This document shows, in pieces, positions 6,392 to 12,220 of a stretch of DNA of 12,220 nucleotides. The translations under genes and the position numbers were made by a program. Every line of letters begins with the position of its first letter. Position 1 is the first letter of the stretch. The stretch is from JADKFD01 sp050250665 (GTDB lineage Bacteria; Pseudomonadota; Gammaproteobacteria; Xanthomonadales; SZUA-5): positions 1-12,220 of the forward strand of contig JBFWOF010000093.1 of NCBI GenBank assembly GCA_050250665.1. Direction: 5' to 3'. The notes below the pieces were generated by a model, which was given only the letters and a program-made list of their open reading frames with translations, was not told where the DNA came from and did not search any database.

Positions 6392-6426
6392 TTCCGCTCC
6401 TGCCGGCTGTGCCGGCAGGAGCGGAA
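6392..6426 (-). terminator. Perfect 16-bp stem-loop just after dnaK
   Basis: TTCCGCTCCTGCCGGC (6392-6407) and its exact complement (6411-6426) flank a TGT triloop, and the stem extends four more pairs across a one-base bulge. It begins five bases after the dnaK stop on the minus strand. No T-run follows in either direction, so it is not a standard intrinsic terminator. It may act as a partial terminator, as a 3' stabiliser of dnaK mRNA, or simply be an inserted palindromic repeat. Confidence 0.4.
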
Positions 6427-6431
6427 GTCGC

Positions 6432-8354
6432 TTAACGCTTCTCCCCATCCACCTCGGTGAACTCGGCGTCGACGACGTCGTCATCGGCCTTGGCCTTGGG
6501 GCCGGGCTCGCTGTCGGGGGTGGGGCCGCCGGACTGGCCGGCACTGGCGGCTGCACGCAGGCTCTGCGAGGCCTCCATCAGCGCCTGGGCCTTGGCCTCG
6601 ATGGCGGCCTTGTTGTCGCCCTTCATGGCCGTGTCGAGTTCGGAGATGGCCGCTTCGATCTTGGCGATCTCGGCGCCGTCGACCTTGTCGCCGGCTTCCT
6701 TCACCGCCTTGCGGGTTTCGTGCAGCAGGGCATCGGCCTGATTGCGGGCGCCGACCAGCTCGTGGAACTTCTTGTCTTCCTCGCGATGGGCTTCGGCGTC
6801 CTTGACCATCTGCTGGATCTCTTCCTCGCTGAGGCCGGATCCCGCCTTGATCTCGATGCGCTGCTCCTTGCCGGTCTTCTTGTCCTTGGCCGAGACATGC
6901 AGGATGCCGTTGGCATCGATGTCGAAGGTCACCTCGACCTGCGGCATGCCACGCGGCGCCGACTCGATACCCGCCAGATCGAACTTGGCCAGCGACTTGT
7001 TGTAACGGGCCTGTTCGCGTTCACCCTGAAGCACGTGCACCGTCACCGCAGTCTGGTTGTCCTCGGCGGTCGAAAACACCTGGGCCGCGCGGGTCGGGAT
7101 CGTGGTGTTCTTCTCGATCAGCTTGGTCATGACGCCGCCCAGGGTCTCGATACCCAACGACAGCGGGGTCACGTCCAGCAGCAGCACGTCCTTGACAGTA
7201 CCGGCCAACACGCCGCCCTGAATCGCCGCACCCATGGCCACGGCCTCATCCGGATTGACGTCCTTGCGCGGCTCGCGACCGAAGAACTCCTTGACCGCCT
7301 CCTGCACCTTGGGCATGCGGGTCTGGCCACCGACCAGAATCACCTCAGCGATATCGCTGACGCGCACGCCGGCGTCGGCCATGGCCGTACGGCAGGGCTC
7401 GATGGTGCGCTTGACCAGATCGTCGACCAGCGACTCCAGCTTGGAACGGGTCAGCTTGACATTCAGATGCTTGGGACCGCTGGCATCCATGGTCACGTAG
7501 GGCAGATTGACATCGGTCTGCATCGACGAGCTGAGCTCGATCTTGGCGCGCTCGGCGGCGTCCTTCAGACGCTGCAGCGCCAGCGGATCATTGCGCAGAT
7601 CGATGCCCTGCTCCTTGCGGAACTCGTCGACCAGGAAGTCGATGACGCGCTTGTCGAAATCCTCACCACCAAGGAAGGTGTCACCGTTTGTGGCCAGCAC
7701 CTCGAACTGCTTCTCGCCGTCGACTTCGGCAATCTCGATGATCGAGATGTCGAAGGTACCGCCGCCCAGATCGTAGACCACGATCTTGCGGTCGCCGGTG
7801 CCCTTCTTGTCCAGACCATAGGCCAACGCGGCCGCGGTCGGCTCGTTGATGATGCGCTTGACCTCGAGACCGGCGATGCGACCGGCATCCTTGGTCGCCT
7901 GGCGCTGGCTGTCGTTGAAATAGGCCGGAACCGTGATCACCGCCTCGGTGACCGGCTCGCCCAGATAGTCCTCGGCGGTCTTCTTCATCTTCATCAGCAC
8001 GCGCGCGGAGATTTCCGGGGGCGCCATCTTCTTGCCACCGGCATCAATCCAGGCGTCGCCATTGTCGGCCGCCATGATCGAGTACGGCACCATGTCCAGG
8101 TCCTTCTGCACGACCTGTTCGGTGAACTTGCGACCAATCAGACGCTTGACTGCATACAGCGTGTTCTTGGCATTGGTGACAGCCTGACGCTTGGCCGAGG
8201 CACCGACCAGCACTTCGCCATCCTTGGTGAACGCGACCACCGACGGCGTGGTGCGGTCGCCTTCTGAATTCTCGATGACCTTGACCGAGCCGCCTTCGAT
8301 GACGGCAACGCAGGAATTGGTGGTCCCGAGATCGATACCGATGATCTTGCCCAT
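6432..8354 (-). CDS. dnaK: Molecular chaperone DnaK (Hsp70)
   Basis: At 640 residues this has the full family length. It is the ATP-driven chaperone that binds exposed hydrophobic segments in the cytoplasm, working with DnaJ and GrpE. The nucleotide-binding domain shows GIDLGTTNSCVAV (6-18), the second phosphate loop YDLGGGTFD (194-202, with the threonine that autophosphorylates in Hsp70s) and ILVGGQTRMP (339-348). The interdomain linker is VLLLDVTPLSLG (390-401), followed by the substrate-binding domain and helical lid, and the tail ends with DDDVVDAEFTEV. A strong ribosome binding site (AAGGAG, eight bases before ATG 8354) and a sigma-32-type promoter upstream suggest high heat-inducible expression. 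Confidence 0.99.
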   Translation of the reverse strand: MGKIIGIDLGTTNSCVAVIEGGSVKVIENSEGDRTTPSVVAFTKDGEVLVGASAKRQAVTNAKNTLYAVKRLIGRKFTEQVVQKDLDMVPYSIMAADNGDAWIDAGGKKMAPPEISARVLMKMKKTAEDYLGEPVTEAVITVPAYFNDSQRQATKDAGRIAGLEVKRIINEPTAAALAYGLDKKGTGDRKIVVYDLGGGTFDISIIEIAEVDGEKQFEVLATNGDTFLGGEDFDKRVIDFLVDEFRKEQGIDLRNDPLALQRLKDAAERAKIELSSSMQTDVNLPYVTMDASGPKHLNVKLTRSKLESLVDDLVKRTIEPCRTAMADAGVRVSDIAEVILVGGQTRMPKVQEAVKEFFGREPRKDVNPDEAVAMGAAIQGGVLAGTVKDVLLLDVTPLSLGIETLGGVMTKLIEKNTTIPTRAAQVFSTAEDNQTAVTVHVLQGEREQARYNKSLAKFDLAGIESAPRGMPQVEVTFDIDANGILHVSAKDKKTGKEQRIEIKAGSGLSEEEIQQMVKDAEAHREEDKKFHELVGARNQADALLHETRKAVKEAGDKVDGAEIAKIEAAISELDTAMKGDNKAAIEAKAQALMEASQSLRAAASAGQSGGPTPDSEPGPKAKADDDVVDAEFTEVDGEKR

Positions 8355-8408
8355 GGTTTAGCTCCTTGAAGTCGAAATCTTTCTGGGGACTGGCCCCGAC
8401 TGACGCAT

Positions 8409-8437
8409 TAGATGGGGACGATTTCTGTCAGCCCAAG
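8409..8437 (-). promoter_or_regulatory. Sigma-32-type heat-shock promoter before dnaK
   Basis: On the minus strand CTTGGG (8437-8432) is followed after 14 bases by CCCCATCTA (8417-8409). The known sigma-32 consensus is about CTTGAA, 13-14 bases, CCCCATnT, so the -10 is essentially perfect and the -35 matches four of six. Transcription would start near 8400, giving a leader of roughly 45 nt before dnaK. Confidence 0.7.
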
Positions 8438-8464
8438 TGTGGCCAACAACAGATCATTCACGGT

Positions 8465-8992
8465 TCAGGCGCCGGAACTGACCAGTACCAGGGCCGGTCG
8501 CACCAGACGATCGTGCAATTTGTAGCCCTTCTGCAGCACCACCAGCACGTGATCGGCAGGAACCTCGGCCGAGGGCTGCATGCCCATGGCCTGGTGTTCC
8601 TCGGGATTGAAGGCCTGTCCCGCCGGGTCAACGACGACCAGACCGTGCGAATCAGCGGCCTTTTGCAACAGTTTCAGGGTCATGTCCGAGCCCTGCTTGA
8701 GTGCTTCGACACCGGCACCTGGGGCCTCGGCGGCCTTGATGCCCTGCTCCAGGCTGTCGATCACCGGCAGCAGATCGTTGAGCAGACGCTCCACGCCGAA
8801 CTTGCGGGCCTGCTCGAACTCACGCAGCCAACGCTTGCGTTGGTTTTCGGTCTCGGCGCGCTCGCGCAACTGCTCGGCTTCCAGCTCGGCAATACGCGCC
8901 AGCAGGTTTTCTTCGGTATCGGTCGGGGCAAAGCCCTCGGCCTCGTGGTCGCCAGTCCCTTCGGGACGAGCAGATTCCTGGGATGCGTGCAT
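8465..8992 (-). CDS. grpE: Nucleotide exchange factor GrpE
   Basis: The 175-residue protein releases ADP from DnaK and so resets the chaperone cycle. It has an acidic, probably disordered N-terminus (1-27), a long charged helix suited to the coiled-coil dimer (about 28-85), and the conserved beta-domain signature from FNPEEHQAM (128-136) through VVLQKGYKLHDRLVRPALVLV (151-171). The length is normal. ATG 8992 has AGGGAG ten bases upstream. It lies 52 bases after hrcA and is preceded by its own sigma-32-type promoter. Confidence 0.96.
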   Translation of the reverse strand: MHASQESARPEGTGDHEAEGFAPTDTEENLLARIAELEAEQLRERAETENQRKRWLREFEQARKFGVERLLNDLLPVIDSLEQGIKAAEAPGAGVEALKQGSDMTLKLLQKAADSHGLVVVDPAGQAFNPEEHQAMGMQPSAEVPADHVLVVLQKGYKLHDRLVRPALVLVSSGA

Positions 8993-9032
8993 CGGGATGG
9001 CACTCCCTGCAATGAAAAAAGTGTAGTCGCCG

Positions 9033-9060
9033 TTTTGGGGACGCTCAGGCCAAATTCAAG
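9033..9060 (-). promoter_or_regulatory. Sigma-32-type promoter before grpE, overlapping the hrcA stop
   Basis: On the minus strand the perfect -35 CTTGAA (9060-9055) is followed after exactly 14 bases by CCCCAAAA (9040-9033). The hrcA stop codon (9047-9045) lies inside the spacer. The transcription start would be near 9025, about 30 nt before grpE. This would let grpE-dnaK-dnaJ be induced by heat independently of hrcA. Confidence 0.7.
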
Positions 9061-10073
9061 GCCGCGCCCACCGCCTGTGCAGTCGCCCTCACCACCGGGA
9101 TGACGCGCTGATAATCCAGGCGGGTAGGTCCGATGACGCCGAGCACGCCGATGGGCCGCCCGTCGCGTCGATAGGGAGAGGTGATCACCGAGCAGGCGGC
9201 AAAGGGCTCGAAACCGGATTCCTCGCCGATGAACAGGCGCACATCGTCGGCCCGCACGGCATTTTCGACCAGTTCCAGCAAATCCCGCTGGCGCTCGAAG
9301 GCCTCGAACAGTCCGCGTAGCTGCTGGGCGTCGCCAAGTTCGCGATGTGCCGCCAGACGGCCCTCGCCGGCAATCAGCAGCTGATCTTCGTCCGGAGCAC
9401 TCAAGGCCGAATGCGCGGCGTCCACCACCGGCGCGCTGGCTTCATCCAGCGCCGCCTTGGCGGCGGCCATCTCGACCGCGAGACGATCCTGGATGGCGGG
9501 CAGGCACTGTCCGCCGAAGCGTTCATTGAGCAGTTCCGAGGCGCGCAGCAGTTGTTCGGGCAGAAACCCGCGCTCGGTGTGTACCAGCCGGTTCTGCACC
9601 TGGCCATCGTCGAAGACCAGAATCACCAGCAGCCGCCTGGGCGCCAGCTGCACGAAATCGATCTGCCGCAGCGGCAGACGTTCGCGCCGGGGCACCGAGA
9701 CGATGCCAGCGCAGCCGGTCAGCTCCGACAGCACCCGACTGGCGTGACGCAACACTTCATCCGGAGCCGCCTGCGCCGGCAGGCGTGACTGGATCTCCTC
9801 GACCAGCGGCCCCGCCGCTGCCTCGACTTCGATCAGCGAATCGACAAACAGGCGGTAGCCACGCGGTGTAGGAACCCGCCCGGCCGAGGTATGCGGCGAA
9901 CGGATCAATCCGCCCGCCTCCAGATCCGCCAGAATGTTGCGGATGGTGGCCGGGCTCAGATCCAAGCCGCACTCGCGCGCGAGTGCGGCGGACGCAATCG
10001 GCTCACCAGCCTCGATGTAACGGGCGATCAAGTCATGGAGCAGCTTGCGTGCGCGAGCGTCTAGCGGATGCAC
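9045..10073 (-). CDS. hrcA: Heat-inducible transcription repressor HrcA
   Basis: From GTG 10073 the product has 342 residues. HrcA is a dimeric repressor that binds the CIRCE operator and is kept active by the GroEL chaperonin. The winged-helix N-terminus is clear: LDARARKLLHDLIARYIEAG, then LSPATIRNILADLEAGGLI and SPHTSAGRVPTPRGYRLFVDSL. The C-terminus carries GVLGVIGPTRLDYQRVIPVV. GTG 10073 was chosen because family similarity begins four codons later; it has AGAGG eleven bases upstream. GTG 10112 (355 residues, AGAGG nine bases upstream) is equally defensible, and the open frame reaches an ATG at 10199 without a ribosome binding site. No CIRCE is visible near the gene, so its target (often groESL) is probably elsewhere. 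Confidence 0.93.
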   Translation of the reverse strand: MHPLDARARKLLHDLIARYIEAGEPIASAALARECGLDLSPATIRNILADLEAGGLIRSPHTSAGRVPTPRGYRLFVDSLIEVEAAAGPLVEEIQSRLPAQAAPDEVLRHASRVLSELTGCAGIVSVPRRERLPLRQIDFVQLAPRRLLVILVFDDGQVQNRLVHTERGFLPEQLLRASELLNERFGGQCLPAIQDRLAVEMAAAKAALDEASAPVVDAAHSALSAPDEDQLLIAGEGRLAAHRELGDAQQLRGLFEAFERQRDLLELVENAVRADDVRLFIGEESGFEPFAACSVITSPYRRDGRPIGVLGVIGPTRLDYQRVIPVVRATAQAVGAALNLA

Positions 10074-10253
10074 CGTCGGATAAGCCTCTTCAGTTGGCGG
10101 CAGCCGGGCCACCCCATTCAGCCTCTGACTTGGGGGCGAAGTCGCCGGGCTCAAGAGCCGGCACTCGATCTGGCGCCGGGCAGTTGCATCCCCCAGCACT
10201 GCGCGGCGATAGTGCCGCAGGTTTTCCCCGGCATCTCGGAGTCAGGCAAGTCC
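10074..10253. other. Divergent hrcA-recN intergenic region
   Basis: This is the spacer between two divergent genes. It holds small palindromes: a GGCG/CGCC hairpin near 10137-10147, an 8-bp bulged stem at 10144-10162, and GCACT-N10-AGTGC at 10196-10215. I see no convincing sigma-70 promoter for either gene, no LexA box of the CTGT-N8-ACAG type, and no true CIRCE. Confidence 0.5.
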
Positions 10254-11921
10254 ATGCTGCACAGTCTCAGTATTCGCGATCTGGCGGTGGTCGGTCGCGT
10301 GGATCTCGCCATGAGCACCGGGCTCAGCGTCATTACCGGCGAAACTGGCGCCGGCAAGTCGATACTGGTCGACGCGCTATCGCTGATCGCCGGTCTGCGC
10401 GGCGACAGTGGCGCGGTGCGCACCGGTGCCGAACGCACCGAAATTGCCGCCGAGTTCGACCTCGGCGCCCTGCCCGTCGCCCGGCAATGGCTGACAGAAC
10501 AGGCAATGGACGAGGACACCGCCTGCCTGTTGCGGCGGGTGGTGCGCGCAGACGGTGGCTCGCGCGGCTTCATCAATGGTCGACCAGCAACGCTGACCCA
10601 GATGCGCGAACTGGCCGGCATGCTGGTGGAAATTCACGGTCAGCACGAGCATCAGGCGCTGCTGGCGCGCAGTCACCAGCTCGATCTGATCGACCAGTAC
10701 GCCCAGAACCAGCGCCTGCGCAGCCAGGTGCGCGAGTGCGCAGGGCGCTGGCGTGAGTTGGGACAGCAGATCGAGGAACTGCGCAGCAATGCCCGAGACG
10801 GCAGCGACCTGGCCGATTTTCTGCGACATGCGCTGACCGAACTGGAACAGATCGATCCACGGCCTTCGCGGCTGGCCGAACTCGATTCGGAACACAAGCG
10901 GCTGGCGCACGCGGGAGAACTGATCGAAGGCCTGTCCAGGCTGGAAGAATCGCTGGCCAGCGACGAGGCTGGCGTTGAGCGCCAACTCGGGCAGGCCCAC
11001 CACGAACTGCAGAAGCTGCTGGCCTTCGATGACGAACTCGGCGAGGCCGCGATCATGATCGAATCGGCGCAGGTACAGGTCGATGAAGCCCTGTCCCTGA
11101 TCCGTCGTCGCCGCGATGCCATCGATGTCGATCCTCGCCGGCTGGACGAACTCGAACGCGATCTTGGTCGCTTGCACGCGATGGCGCGCAAGCACCGGGT
11201 CAGCATCGATGAGCTGGATGCGCTGCGGCAGGACATGGCCCGGCGCCTGACCGCAGCCGAAACGGCCGGTGAGCGCCTGGAAAAGCTGGAGGCGGAGCTG
11301 GCCCTGGCCCTGACCCGCTATCAGGCTGCCGCCCGCGAGCTCGGCGAAAACCGGCGCGCAGCTGGCGGCCGGCTGGCAATCGAAGTCACCGCCCTGATGC
11401 AGGAGCTCGGCATGCAGGGTGGCAGCTTCGAGTGCGCGCTGGAGTCTGATTTCAACCAGCCGCAGGCCAATGGCGCCGACAGCGTCGATTTCCTGGTCAG
11501 CGCCAATCCCGGCATGCCGCCGCGGCCGCTGCGCAAGGTCGCATCAGGCGGCGAACTGGCGCGTATCAGTCTGGCGATCAAGGTCGCCACCATTGCTCTG
11601 GACGACACTCCGGTGCTGGTTTTCGACGAGGTGGATTCCGGCATCGGCGGCGCCGTTGCCGAAATCGTCGGCCGCAAGCTCAGGCAATTGGGCCAGCGCC
11701 GACAGGTGCTGTGCGTCACCCACCTGGCCCAGGTCGCCGCCTGCGCCCATCAGCATTATCGGGTGAGCAAGCTCAAGACCGAGAGCAGCACCGAATCCCA
11801 GGTGGAAGTCCTGGGCCGCGACGGCCGCGTCGACGAACTGGCGCGCATGCTCGGCGGCATCGACATCACCAAAGCCACCCGCGCCGCGGCCGCGGACCTG
11901 CTGCAGCGGCTGAGCAAGTAA
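10254..11921 (+). CDS. recN: DNA repair protein RecN (SMC-like ATPase)
   Basis: The 555-residue product acts in recombinational repair of double-strand breaks. RecN is a short SMC-type protein whose ATPase head is formed by the two ends of the chain. Visible are Walker A GETGAGKS (29-36), the IHGQHEHQ motif (127-134), a long charged coiled-coil region (about 150-370), the ABC signature VASGGELARISLA (429-441), Walker B VLVFDEVDSGIGG (454-466) and the switch CVTHLAQVAA (487-496). The length is normal. ATG 10254 fits the family start (MLHSLSIRDLAVV), and AGG eight bases and GGAG about a dozen bases upstream are possible ribosome binding sites. The frame is open further upstream but without similarity. 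In many bacteria recN is SOS-induced, but no recognisable operator is seen here. Confidence 0.97.
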   Translation: MLHSLSIRDLAVVGRVDLAMSTGLSVITGETGAGKSILVDALSLIAGLRGDSGAVRTGAERTEIAAEFDLGALPVARQWLTEQAMDEDTACLLRRVVRADGGSRGFINGRPATLTQMRELAGMLVEIHGQHEHQALLARSHQLDLIDQYAQNQRLRSQVRECAGRWRELGQQIEELRSNARDGSDLADFLRHALTELEQIDPRPSRLAELDSEHKRLAHAGELIEGLSRLEESLASDEAGVERQLGQAHHELQKLLAFDDELGEAAIMIESAQVQVDEALSLIRRRRDAIDVDPRRLDELERDLGRLHAMARKHRVSIDELDALRQDMARRLTAAETAGERLEKLEAELALALTRYQAAARELGENRRAAGGRLAIEVTALMQELGMQGGSFECALESDFNQPQANGADSVDFLVSANPGMPPRPLRKVASGGELARISLAIKVATIALDDTPVLVFDEVDSGIGGAVAEIVGRKLRQLGQRRQVLCVTHLAQVAACAHQHYRVSKLKTESSTESQVEVLGRDGRVDELARMLGGIDITKATRAAAADLLQRLSK

Positions 11922-11930
11922 GTACTCGTC

Positions 11931-11952
11931 CCCGCGCCGCACAGCGCGCGGG
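11931..11952 (+). terminator. GC hairpin after recN, possible weak terminator
   Basis: CCCGCGC (11931-11937) and GCGCGGG (11946-11952) form a 7-bp stem with an 8-nt loop ten bases after the recN stop. No T-run follows, so termination would be weak or Rho-dependent. Confidence 0.3.
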
Positions 11953-11992
11953 CTCTGTAGGTTGGGCTAAGGCCTCGTGCACCGGCACTCTG

Positions 11993-12014
11993 GTAGAGCG
12001 GAGCTCGCTCCGCT
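11993..12014 (+). repeat. GTAG-REP, forward, unit 1
   Basis: GTAG (11993-11996) is followed by AGCGGAG-ctcg-CTCCGCT, a 7-bp stem with a 4-nt loop. Confidence 0.75.
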
Positions 12015-12064
12015 GCTTCTGCTGGGCTTTGGCTTTCACCGTCTGTGCGAAGAGCGGCATACCC

Positions 12065-12086
12065 TGCCGAGCAAGCTCGGCACTAC
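12065..12086 (-). repeat. GTAG-REP, reverse, unit 1
   Basis: On the minus strand: GTAG followed by TGCCGAG-cttg-CTCGGCA, a 7-bp stem with a 4-nt loop. It pairs with the forward copy at 11993 as a BIME-like dimer. Confidence 0.75.
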
Positions 12087-12111
12087 AAGAGCCTCGTATC
12101 CCGACGCTCTG

Positions 12112-12133
12112 GTAGAGCGGAGCTCGCTCCGCT
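12112..12133 (+). repeat. GTAG-REP, forward, unit 2
   Basis: Exact copy of the palindrome at 11993-12014, 119 bp downstream. Confidence 0.75.
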
Positions 12134-12183
12134 GCTTCTGCTGGGCTTTGGCTTTCACCGTCTGTGCGAAGAGCGGCATACCC

Positions 12184-12205
12184 TGCCGAGCAAGCTCGGC
12201 ACTAC
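12184..12205 (-). repeat. GTAG-REP, reverse, unit 2
   Basis: Exact copy of the palindrome at 12065-12086, 119 bp downstream. Confidence 0.75.
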
Positions 12206-12220
12206 AAGAGCCTCGTACAC

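Larger units (their letters stand above)
11972..12220. repeat. 119-bp tandem repeat array carrying paired GTAG palindromes
   Basis: Units start with GCCTCGT at 11972, 12091 and 12210, an exact 119-bp period. There are two full units, and the third is cut by the window edge. After GCCTCGT comes a 9-nt segment that differs (GCACCGGCA, ATCCCGACG, ACAC...). The remaining 103 bp are identical in both complete units. Inside each unit two GTAG-headed hairpins face each other across about 50 bp. The identity suggests recent duplication. No gene is visible here. Confidence 0.93.

Noticed and set aside
6392..6426. Standard intrinsic terminator
   Set aside because: The stem is perfect but no T-run follows on either strand. 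It is kept only as a low-confidence regulatory hairpin.
6720..8267. 515-residue open frame antisense to dnaK
   Set aside because: Long antisense frames opposite dnaK are a known consequence of its codon composition. There are no start signals or recognisable domains.
10068..10253. 62-residue extension of RecN upstream of ATG 10254
   Set aside because: RecN proteins start at the MLxxLxIRD motif. The extension has no similarity and overlaps the hrcA start region.
10113..10253. LexA operator for recN
   Set aside because: No CTGT-N8-ACAG or xanthomonad-type TTAG/CTAA site could be found in the spacer.
11972..12220. CRISPR array
   Set aside because: The repeats are 110 bp, far too long, and the variable part is only 9 nt. 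No cas genes are present.

Overview
The window reads as chromosomal DNA of a GC-rich gammaproteobacterium, most likely of the Xanthomonadales/Lysobacterales. Three things suggest this: recN lying divergent to hrcA-grpE-dnaK-dnaJ-dapB, intergenic palindromes that begin with GTAG (as in the REP elements described in Stenotrophomonas), and short heptamer arrays of a kind used as VNTR markers in xanthomonads. The assignment is inference; there is no rRNA or other direct taxonomic marker here.

Left end (1-862) holds no intact gene. It is a repeat-dense intergenic zone: two copies of a composite hairpin plus GTAG-REP element, a coding-like remnant of an unknown gene between them, a GC-rich self-complementary block, a 36-unit minisatellite of the heptamer CCCAAGT, and a second small heptamer array. 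Next come two plus-strand genes: a secreted Asp-box/sortilin-like beta-propeller protein (863-3133), and a DUF2062 membrane protein (3246-3842) that looks leaderless.

The core (3852-10073) is a minus-strand stress and biosynthesis cluster, in transcription order hrcA, grpE, dnaK, dnaJ, dapB and a VOC/glyoxalase-fold gene. DnaK, DnaJ and GrpE form the Hsp70 chaperone machine, HrcA is a heat-shock repressor, and DapB is the lysine/diaminopimelate reductase. Sigma-32-type promoters with the same 14-nt spacer stand directly before grpE (overlapping the end of hrcA) and before dnaK. No CIRCE operator is visible in the cluster. The dnaK-dnaJ gap carries two strong inverted repeats that could set the DnaK:DnaJ ratio.

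On the right, recN (10254-11921), encoding an SMC-like DNA-repair ATPase, runs divergently from hrcA. After it comes a tandem array with an exact 119-bp period. Each unit carries a head-to-head pair of GTAG palindromes, and the array runs off the window edge.

The genes themselves are conserved housekeeping genes. I find no convincing new enzymatic or defence system. The unusual content is the repeat architecture: covarying hairpins, heptamer periodicity at three places with unrelated sequences, and the 119-bp array whose only variable part is a 9-nt segment.
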